From NCBI GenBank assembly GCA_034359265.1, contig CP136891.1, forward strand, positions 42,958,001 to 43,022,000: a stretch of 64,000 nucleotides of DNA. Direction: 5' to 3'. The position numbers and the translations under genes were made by a program. The notes under the pieces were generated by a model. The model had not been told where the DNA came from. It saw only the letters and a program-made list of their open reading frames with translations, and searched no databases. This DNA is from Canna indica. Its lineage: Eukaryota; Streptophyta; Magnoliopsida; Zingiberales; Cannaceae. Positions within the stretch are counted from its first letter, which is position 1. Every line of letters starts with the position of its first letter. This document shows, in pieces, positions 56,467 to 64,000 of this stretch.

Positions 56467-57534
56467 ATGTATGGCAGGAGGAGGTGGAGGTTGAGGTATG
56501 CCCTTGACATACCCTTTATTACCTATTGATAGCATATCATATTTTATGCTTATATACCTGTGTGTGTGATGTTGTGATATGCTTGTTGCATTTCTCGGAA
56601 GCCTCGCTAGTAAGGGGAGGGAATGCCCCAAAGAAACAGCGTTGGCCTTATTCCGGAAGTCTGGCGGGTGATGGGAGATCATACCCCAAAGAGATAGTCG
56701 GAGACCCGACCGATGAGGGGAACATATGCCCCAATGAGACGGATCAGAAGAGCTAGTGTCGGTGAGGGGAGGGCATGCCCCAACGAGACAACACTAAGCT
56801 GGGTGGTAGTTCAGCGGCCACACCGTCTACCTACCCTATGTGGCTTTGTGGGACCAACAGGTTCGGTGAGCATGCATATAATTGAAGTGTTGCGTTCATC
56901 CTACTTTTATTGTTGTGGATATGATTATACTTGTTGATGGAGTTGTTATCATGAGTACAGTAGTGGATGATTTATCGGTGCTTATTTCGTCATTATTGTG
57001 GATATTATATACTTGTCGATGGATGTTGTTATCATGCATAGAGTAGTGGATAAATAATTGTTGATTACTCTTAACATTGTTGCTTATATTATATTTATGA
57101 TATTTGTTGTTTATGCATGATGATTGATTTAGTGGATTGAGGACTAATCTGCTCACTAAGTTCTATGGGACTTACCTCTTATTTTCTGATATTTTTCAAC
57201 ACTTGAGCAAGATCAGAGAGGTGTCGGGTTATTTGAGTCGTTTTTGTTTCTCTTTGAGTTGTTGAGTCATGTAGACTCAGGTTATTATTTCCGCATTTTA
57301 TTATTATTTTTAGCAATTTTGATTATCTATTTGAACTCCTTAAAATAACTTGTTCAGTGCACTTTTATTTAGTTTTTGGGTTGGCTTGGTTTAGTATGTC
57401 TTGTCTATTCTTTTCTTTTAAAAATTATATATATTCACTGTTCAGATTATTGTGGTTGTGTTGTGTTTGAGTTGGGTTAGGCTACGGGGTACATGGCGTA
57501 CCCTGGCCGGTCATACCAGATTTGGGGTGTGACA

Positions 57535-57745
57535 TAGGCTTAGCTCTCATGTTCATGAATTAGAGCAAGAGAAATTAAATAGTAGTTTGGTTAATTCTTA
57601 CTATGATTATTTGAAGCTTGAAATGAAGGATTTGATAAATAGAAATGAAGAATTATAATGGAGAATGAAGTATTGCTAAATGGAATAACAAGTCTATGTA
57701 TTCACGGTAATAGAGAATGTAGTTGTTCTGACATGCATGAATATT
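57535..57745 (+). pseudogene. Gag of the copy J element, middle part
   Basis: Continuation of the coiled coil: RLSSHVHELEQEKLNSSLVN-like codons (here LSSHVHELEQ) and YYDYLKLEMKDLINRNEEL, then stops. It matches the Gag at 10370-10480. The break with CACTA 3 lies near 57745. Confidence 0.65.
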
Positions 57746-57753
57746 TTGATACC

Positions 57754-58560
57754 CTAGATAAGTCTCTTCATCATCTTCTTCGTCTTATAGAAATTGTCCT
57801 CTAGTTTATTATATTTAAGCAACGCTTTGTGAAAAAACTCGACAAACCGATTATATGTTATCTCGGTTACGTTGCAGTTAGACTTAATATTTAACATTTG
57901 AGTCATTGTTGATAACTTTGAATATTCTTCAGAGCCTTCATACAATGATTCATCTGCAGTTTTCAGTAACTCGTAAAACTATGTTGCTTCTGGATTTGGT
58001 AACTTGTAAAACTATTTCCGATTGTACTTGTGGCTCGCACTCTATATCCATTGTCGCTTCAGTACTTGACGATTGACCTCCTAATTCTATGTGAGGTATT
58101 GCCAACCTTTGAAATTCACGATCGTCAATGTAATTGAATCTACTACCCAAAGCATCCAAAACCATATTTTGATACGATTGCTCAACAGATGTCGCATGAG
58201 TTATGGACGAGGATCCAATATTAAACGACCGACCTCCTAATTCATACGATAACATGCCTATGAATGACTACTCGTGTGAAATCCATCAATAGTAAACGAT
58301 TCATGAAACCATTTTTGTATAGGTACAATGTCATTGTCTGTCAGTCCAGAAAAAACAAGTTGACACACCAACGACACAAAAAATTGATTTTGTTAACACG
58401 GACAACTTGCGAATTTGAAAATGTGAAGTTCAAAAATTTCTAAACACCGTTCTTGAATTCTTCAAGTGAACCTCCATGGTACATCTGATGGTACTCCTAC
58501 TACGATCTTCCGTCATGATTCTGTACGTGATATATCACAACAATCACTTACTTTAAACTC
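57754..58560 (-). pseudogene. Tnp2 N-terminal fragment (CACTA 3)
   Basis: Reverse strand from about 58560: a degraded MTEDRS-start with IRCTMEVHLKNSRTVF, TFSNSQVVRVNKI and LYLYKNGFMNR (transposase-associated domain), then MVLDALGSRFNYIDDREFQR and LLKYNKLEDNFYKTKKMMKR. The N-terminal layout equals that of transposase 1, including the FYKTKKLM-like motif, but only the first third remains. Stops near 57950 and 58020 break it. Confidence 0.7.
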
Positions 58561-58569
58561 TTCATAGGT

Positions 58570-60050
58570 ATGGTGGTCATATTCCATTCGGGAATCAAAT
58601 TATTCTACTTGCATTTAAATATTCTTTCTAACATTCAATTTTAGTTGAAATTTCGGCAGCATTTCCCTACAGTTCTCCAAGTATGTATATCATTTAGGCG
58701 CATACTTGGAGAACAAGAGATATTTGCTAGAATTTCTAACTGAAATGAATGTTAAAAAGAATATTTAACTTCAAGTAAAATAATTTTAATCCCAAACTAT
58801 CCAATCAGAGACAATTCAAAAATCGTAAATTATTTATAAGTTTAGTTTGTACTTCTTATAGACGACGATACGATTTCCGAATAGATCTAAAGTATTGTAA
58901 AAAAATTTATCATTCAACGGCCTATAAGTTTGTCATTTTATCAACTCACGAATCATAATATTATTTTAAATTTAAATCCTAAAATTATACCGACAATAAT
59001 CATTATAACAGTAAACTTCAACTAAGCATAACATAGTCATGCAATTATAAATGTCTAGATGAATAAATAGGAGCAAAGCAATTATAAAGGGGAGCAAAAC
59101 AATTATAAATGTGTAGCCATACTCATTGAACTGTGTTCTACTAGATCTGACAGAAAGACCTTCAAAATGGGAGCTTCTTAGATGAATAGATGTTGCACAT
59201 TGAGTAGCAACATGTACACTGTAAACCAACAAGCTTATCTATGTCTTGCCTTTTAAAACATCTATGTTTTGGATGGAGTAGTTTCATTAATGTTCTTCCA
59301 ACTTCAATTCTTTATGGCAACTAGCAACTAGCAGCACAACTAACTTCAATTCTTTAGATATGTTTCAGTCGACCACTTAAAAAGAAGCAACCAGCAGCCA
59401 TTATGCTTTTAGTTCCAATTAATTCCTGCGCAACTAGCAACATCTATTTTAGTTCACTGGTAGGTCTGATCAAATTCAATTGTGAGCAATAAGACAGGAA
59501 TCATCAGAACCAGAAAGTTTCTTGCTGATAGTACTGAAAAGCTATTTAGTTAATACAGAAGGCTTCAAATTCAATTGTGAAAACATGCTATTTAGTTAAT
59601 AGAGAAGGTTTCTTATTGATAGTATTGAAAAGCTGAAAGCCTGAAACAAGAAACATTAAGCATGCATAAGCAAACATTACATAGACCTCAACACCTAGGC
59701 AATGATAACATCTCTTCCAACTTTGTGAAACAGTAAATTAATAATGGAGAAAAAAACAGCAAAATGTAAATCCCCAAAGTGCCTCATGCTGCCAAGTTTT
59801 TTGGAAAGGAGATTAGGCTATATGCAGAATTTTTTCTAAGAGTTTCATTTATAGAAGTTAAATGGGTCTATACCCAAAGCTGAACAAATCATAGAAGGAG
59901 AAGAAAAGAAAGGACGAGGAAAATGTTCCTCTTGCAAAATTCCTTTAATTGGTTGCTTCTTTTAGAAGGAAAATAAGGTACTTGCGAATAGTTGGCAACA
60001 CATGCTACTCAATGACATAACTCGAATCTTAATTATCTACCACCATGAAT
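58570..60050. other. AT-rich non-coding interior of CACTA 3
   Basis: No convincing gene. The first 150 bases share TTTCGGCAGCA...CCCTACAGTTCTCC with the leader of CACTA 1 (44880-44910) and contain a strong inverted repeat (58668-58723). The rest is AT-rich sequence with a short tandem-like CAACTAGCA-AACTTCAATTC cluster near 59320-59440. Confidence 0.5.
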
Positions 60051-60059
60051 CACTAAGTG

Positions 60060-60300
60060 CATGTTTGCCTTCATAGGATAAGGGAGGATAAGATAAGGAG
60101 TGGATTAATATCCATTATTTGTTTAGTGCATAGATTAGAAGAAAATAAAAATAACTGAATATAAAATTGGTATTATACCTGATGTACACCGGATTTGAAC
60201 AATTTATATTCAATCCTCCCTCATTTATTATTCAATCCTCCCTCATTTATTATTCAATCCAATTATATCTTATCCAATGAAGCAAACATACCATAAGTAC
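60060..60300. mobile_element. Candidate MITE inside CACTA 3
   Basis: About 240 bases with terminal inverted repeats GTTTGCCTTCATAGGATAAG at the left and CTTATCCAATGAAGCAAAC at the right, an AT-rich interior, and a direct duplication of TTATTATTCAATCCTCCCTC near 60220-60262. Flanks CTAAGTGCATG and CATAAGTACATG resemble each other. Superfamily is not determined. Confidence 0.55.
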
Positions 60301-60594
60301 ATGAGGACATTTCAACCTGGACAAAGTATTTATTTTGTTTCATGATGTTAATTACAATACTCTGATATTTAAAATTTGAATGAATAAGATTAGTTCCTAA
60401 CAGTAGCTGCAGTCTGCATGTTATATATAGGAAAGCAACCTTGAATCTAGTGTTTTTGTTACAAGATGGTACTCAAATTGGTTGGTTTAACTCAGCAGAT
60501 TATGATTGGATGGTGAGTTGTTTATCATCTACCTTGAATCTTTGGCTAGTTTGGTGACAAAAGAATAATATAATGCTCGGAGGGAAGATAAAAA

Positions 60595-60810
60595 AACTCA
60601 ATCTACACTTGCTCAATGGTGCTCTTGTTATTTATTTGAGGTCATTAGCAGGTGACATTTAAAAACTCAATCTACACTTGCTCAATGTGCAATACTGTGA
60701 CATTTAAAAACCACCTACGGTACACAGCTCAAGCAATAAAAAAAAAACTGGACCTCCTTTGCTCTCGTTCCTTCATAACCACCTACGGTACACAGCTCAA
60801 GCAAAATACA
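60595..60810. repeat. Local direct duplications
   Basis: AAAAACTCAATCTACACTTG occurs at 60593 and 60661, and CACCTACGGTACACAGCTCA at 60711 and 60780. Both pairs are about 68 bases apart, so they look like a local segmental duplication. Confidence 0.75.
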
Positions 60811-60999
60811 TTGAGATTGGAGATGTTGGCTTGTCTTTATTAGGCTACACAAAGAACTGATGAACAACAAACATTTCTGATCAATTTACCTGGAAGTCTA
60901 AGACAACAATTTCATGTCATGAAGTTCAATGACTGAATTACTATATAACAGTGGAGTTGAGCCTTAAGTAGCTCCACCATTTCATGACATAGTGCAAGA

Positions 61000-62780
61000 A
61001 ATAGTACTGACTTTCCATCAAATAAATACAGCTTCCAGATTTTGCACCGATGGTATTATGATTATGCACATGCAGGAGTCCATTTAAAAAATAAAATAAA
61101 TCCGATGATGAAGACTAAATACTATCTGCATGTAGACTAGAAAAACACATGCATTTAATTCATCTAGAATTGACGACCAGTACAAGACAACCTTGCTGAC
61201 CAGATGTTTTCATATTAAAATTTTAGCCAGCCAGGAAATCAAATCAAATCTGTATACCAAGTGAAAACATAGGAAATAAAAAATTAAGCTGGGAAGAGGA
61301 AATAAATTACTCTAGAAATAGAATCAGAAAAATGCTTGTATGTTCAAGTCAAGCAGAACTTACAGAAAAAACATTGCAATAATTAAGATCATAATTAATT
61401 AAACATGTTACAATTCAAATATAACTTGCCTTGATCGCTAGCTCGAGTGTACGATCTGAACGCACACGCAACGAAACACAGCAACAAATACGAACACCTA
61501 CTACAAATTTAGATATTCACCATAGCTATATCAAACCATTATTGTTCATTAAAGAAATAATTTAGCTTTCTTGTTTCTATGACTAAATCAGTAAAACTTG
61601 TAAAAGTAGGAGAAAAAAAGAATACTAATTCCATATTTTCAGGCTAGGCATGTAGCAGTTACTTTTTACTTCTTTTGTGATAGATACAGAGAAGAAAGAG
61701 TGGCATGATTTGCCTCCCTTGCCTGTGCCAAGGTCAGTTCATGGAACTTAAAGAGATCATAACCATTTTTAACATGGAATTGCGCCATTGCCTCATGCAA
61801 GGCAGAGTGTAGATTGTAGATACTTTTTAAAGAGATCATAAGCAATTTCTATCTTCCTTTACTCTCTAAAAAAAATAGAAGAAGACTGATGAAAAGTAGG
61901 TGTTTAGCTAAAAGGAAAATGACCCAAACCTATATTGGCTAATGATGACCCAAACCTATATTTAGATAGTAGAAAAATGAGAAAACGAGAAGGGAAAGAG
62001 TGTCTTTGGAATTGAAGATAAAGCAAAGAGAAAAGAAAAGAAAGTAGTGTCTTTGGAATTGCAGAAAAGAATACTTTTCCATCCACATAGGAAAAAAATT
62101 CCTCCCAAAGAGAGAAGGAACTTTCATTCCCCTCTTGTATTTTCACTTATACTAATTATTACCAAACAAGGGATATAAAAACATCTTTATCTGTATTACC
62201 TTTCACATCTTTTTACTTCTTTCTCTTCTATAATTTCTATCTAAGCATAAATGTTGAAATAAAAATTTGAATAAGATTGGAAATACATGAACAGAGTTGA
62301 TACATGAGATGAGAGCAAAATGCTGATGGAAATACATGAAAACTGAAGTGTTCTTTAACTTAACTGAAGCTTTAAGTGCTTTTATCTAAAGATATTGACA
62401 ATTTAACATGGCTTGCACATTTTTGAGTTCTTAAAAATAACAAAGAACTAGATGGGCTTTGGTACCACCAGTTCATTCCATGTATAATATAACAAAGAAC
62501 AGAGGTACTCTGCATCTGTGTATTTATCAAGCATCAAAACATTATAGAAGCAGTAAAAACAAATCCCTAGTCTCCTCAAATCCCTAGTCTCCTCAGTACT
62601 AGTTAACAGTTAAACAACATTAGAAAACTTCTCCTTAATCGTAATTGGCAGTCTTCCTTTCATCCTCAGAATCAGAAAAAGAACATGCTCAGGCCCTCCC
62701 CTTAGTAAATCCTAAACTTAGTGATTCAGATAAGGAAGGGCTGCGGCCCTCCCCTTTAACCCTGACTGAAACCCTAGCCG
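61000..62780. other. AT-rich sequence without recognisable gene
   Basis: No domain or RNA gene found. Local repeats TGACCCAAACCTATAT (61920 and 61948) and GTGTCTTTGGAATTG (62000 and 62047), and a duplicated AAATCCCTAGTCTCCTCA (62560-62595), are present. Confidence 0.5.
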
Positions 62781-62803
62781 GTGGCTAGGGTTTGAGCCGG
62801 AGA

Positions 62804-62854
62804 TATATATATATATATATACATACAGAGGTGGAATATCGGCAATAGAGAGAT

Positions 62855-62892
<38 letters not shown>
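62804..62892. repeat. (AT)n and (GA)n microsatellites
   Basis: ATATATATATATATATAT near 62804-62822 and a (GA) run of about 19 units at 62853-62891, beside the CACTA 3 right subterminal region. Confidence 0.9.
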
Positions 62893-62893
<1 letters not shown>

Positions 62894-63106
62894 AATAATT
62901 ACATTATGACGGTTTTGTGATGGTTGTTTGCGGTCGCAAACCTCGATTGCTGCGCGGTCGCCCTATCATCGTTTTATACTTTACTCTGTGACGGCTGTCG
63001 TAGCGGTCGTCGGGCCGTCGCAAGCTTTCATACATTGCGGCGGCAATTTCCAACGGTCGCATCTGCGGCCGTTGTAAAAGCCGTCGTAGATTGCCGTCGC
63101 AAATCA

Positions 63107-63123
63107 CAATATTTCTAGTAGTG
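63107..63123 (-). promoter_or_regulatory. Right terminal repeat of CACTA 3
   Basis: The end reads as CACTACTAGAAATATTG on the reverse strand, the standard plant CACTA terminus. The three bases after it, AAC, would be the target duplication. The left partner is missing. Confidence 0.85.
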
Positions 63124-63655
63124 AACTAAAATTTAGAAAGCAAAAGAATTTCAAATTTAAGCATGGTATTTTAAAAGATGAAAATTGTTTTTTGAAATCT
63201 CAAGTGCATGTTCTACATAACTCCATGATTGATTTGAAAAATAAGGTTCTAAACTTAAACAAAAAAGTGAATGAAATGAAAAATACTTCTTCATTTAAGA
63301 ATTTTAGTAGAAATAGTGTTTCTAATAGAAATGCTCATGCTCATATTAATTCTCATCTAGGCACCCTACTTCTAAACCTCATGTTCAAAAAAAATGAAAA
63401 GAAAGAATTTAATGGAAATTGGTTTTGTTGTGGTATTGTTGGTCATGCGATATATAATTGTGTTTTTTAAAGAAATCCAAGTGTAACTAGGACACTTTGG
63501 ATTCCTAGGCCAACTCACCTCCAAGGATCCGGCTACCACACAAAGTTGAAGGAAAAGGATGTGTTGAAGTTGACCATAGACTTGAATGATGAATCCTCCC
63601 TTGGTTGCAACTTCGAGCTAATTTGATGCCTTAGGTTATTGAAGTAAATCAATAT
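63124..63655 (+). pseudogene. Gag of the copy J element, last part
   Basis: Continues the coiled coil (LKSQVHVLHNSMIDLKNKVL), then NEMKNTSSFKNFSRNSVSNR, and the second knuckle region FNGNWFCCGIVGHAIYNCVF (C-C-H-C changed: the first Cys position reads FCCG), then TRTLWIPRPTHLQGSG and DLNDESSLGCNFELI. It corresponds to 10560-11130 of the gag-only element. The last bases (GATGCCTTAGGTTATTG) match the post-gag region of the gag-only element until 63655. Confidence 0.75.
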
Positions 63656-63984
63656 TGTCAACTTTGGTGCCGAGTCAACATTTTTGCTAAGTCATTAGTT
63701 TACTTTGAGACTTGTAATAGTTGTGTAAAAGGATGTTTTGTCGTTTACTGCTTTAGTTTCATTACAGCTCATTAATACATTTGTGGTGTTCCTGAAGTTT
63801 TGCTTTAGTCGTTGAGTATACTATAAATACTCAGTACTTAGTTTGTTGAGAAGAGTTCGATTCCTTTTCGTTTTCTTCCTCATTTTTCTGCAATCTCATT
63901 TTCTCTGTTCTAAGGTGTTCATCAATCAATTAATTGATTCTGGATTCAATTGTTGATGTCATCATTGTGAGAGCAAGATCAACA
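63656..63984 (+). repeat. 5' LTR of another Copia element (329 bp)
   Basis: Bounded by TGTCAACTTTGG and GATCAACA, with a TATA box (TATAAATA at 63822) and a primer site directly after. The start at 63656 is an inference from the end of similarity to the Sirevirus-like post-gag region. It runs off the window with its body unseen. Such a short LTR differs from the Sirevirus-like family. Confidence 0.75.
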
Positions 63985-63986
63985 AT

Positions 63987-63998
63987 TGGTATCAGAGC
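63987..63998 (+). promoter_or_regulatory. Primer-binding site, initiator Met tRNA (last Copia)
   Basis: TGGTATCAGAGC two bases after the LTR end. The coding part lies beyond 64000. Confidence 0.92.
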
Positions 63999-64000
63999 AA

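Larger units (their letters stand above)
54689..57534 (+). mobile_element. Gypsy (Tekay-like) solo LTR, 2846 bp
   Basis: Starts TGTAATGCCCAAAATTTT and ends TTGGGGTGTGACA, the same terminal style as the Tekay LTRs but a different family. Flanks TAGGT and TAGGC form a one-mismatch 5-bp duplication. No internal sequence is present, so it is a solo LTR in the gag of copy J. Internal modules: GC-rich block (55020-55850), 43-bp repeats, TG-rich microsatellite and a second repeat block (56600-56800). Confidence 0.85.
57746..63123 (-). mobile_element. CACTA transposon 3 (truncated), with intact right terminus
   Basis: The right end reads ATTTCTAGTAGTG at 63123, the complement of CACTACTAGAAAT. Just inside are GGTCGC/GCGACC and CCGTCGCAA subterminal repeats (62920-63100) and a long (GA)n. 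The left terminus is missing, and the element begins in the Tnp2 N-terminal region. It is inserted in the Gag of copy J. Most of its 5.4 kb is AT-rich, non-coding and AT/GA microsatellite sequence. Confidence 0.78.

Noticed and set aside
62904..63118. Small ORFs at the right end of CACTA 3
   Set aside because: They translate the GGTCGC/CGTCGCAA subterminal repeats and have no protein features.

Overview
This is a window of plant nuclear DNA made almost wholly of nested transposable elements, with a block of organelle DNA at the left edge. No intact host protein-coding gene was found. The evidence for a flowering plant is a run of plastid genes in standard gene order (trnG-UCC, trnR-UCU, atpA, atpF), Sirevirus-type Copia, Tekay and Tat Gypsy, Tnp2-type CACTA and a Pack-MULE. 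The atpF fragment resembles monocot versions, but the species is not identified.

Layout. 1-3.1 kb: DNA with the look of plant mitochondrial sequence. 3.1-5.96 kb: plastid insert (partial trnG-UCC, complete trnR-UCU, frameshifted atpA, 3' part of atpF). 5.96-6.43 kb: DUF4283/LINE ORF1-like remnant, fused in frame to atpF. 6.4-7.55 kb: truncated Sirevirus-type LTR. 7.55-21.9 kb: decayed Tekay chromovirus (element 1), split by a complete 7.8-kb gag-only Sirevirus-like element (8078-15875) with two LTRs, an initiator-Met primer site, multiple polypurine tracts and a perfect 5-bp target duplication. 21.9-33.7 kb: remnants of a Tat-lineage Gypsy element (gag-protease, roughly 105-bp tandem repeats, an antisense ORF). 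Four more insertions of the same Sirevirus-like LTR family split these remnants, two with perfect target duplications and one with a near-perfect one. 33.7-34.2 kb: 3' end of another copy. 34.2-39.1 kb: second, 5'-truncated Tekay element with a whole 3' LTR. 39.1-41.2 kb: LTR, LINE endonuclease and Copia RT scraps. 41.5-46 kb: CACTA transposon with a decayed Tnp2 transposase. 46-49 kb: reverse-strand 3' half of a Copia element that still has RT and RNase H and carries the same LTR family. It is the best local hint of the autonomous partner. 49.0-50.7 kb: Pack-MULE with 9-bp target duplications, carrying a PEPC-kinase-like fragment and a triplicated pectinesterase-inhibitor-like fragment. 50.7-53 kb: end of a second CACTA inserted in a Copia gag-protease fragment. 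53-63.65 kb: another gag-bearing Sirevirus-like element, split by a 2.85-kb Gypsy solo LTR and by a truncated third CACTA. 63.66-64 kb: LTR and primer site of a further Copia element running off the window.

The unifying feature is one LTR family present in at least ten places. Its upstream LTR half holds a dense cluster of SalI-type palindromes (core GGTCGACC) before a conserved TATA box. Its downstream half holds three short conserved inverted repeats. Most copies are solo or truncated LTRs, and one complete copy encodes only Gag. All coordinates of decayed domains are estimates by eye; no database search was possible.
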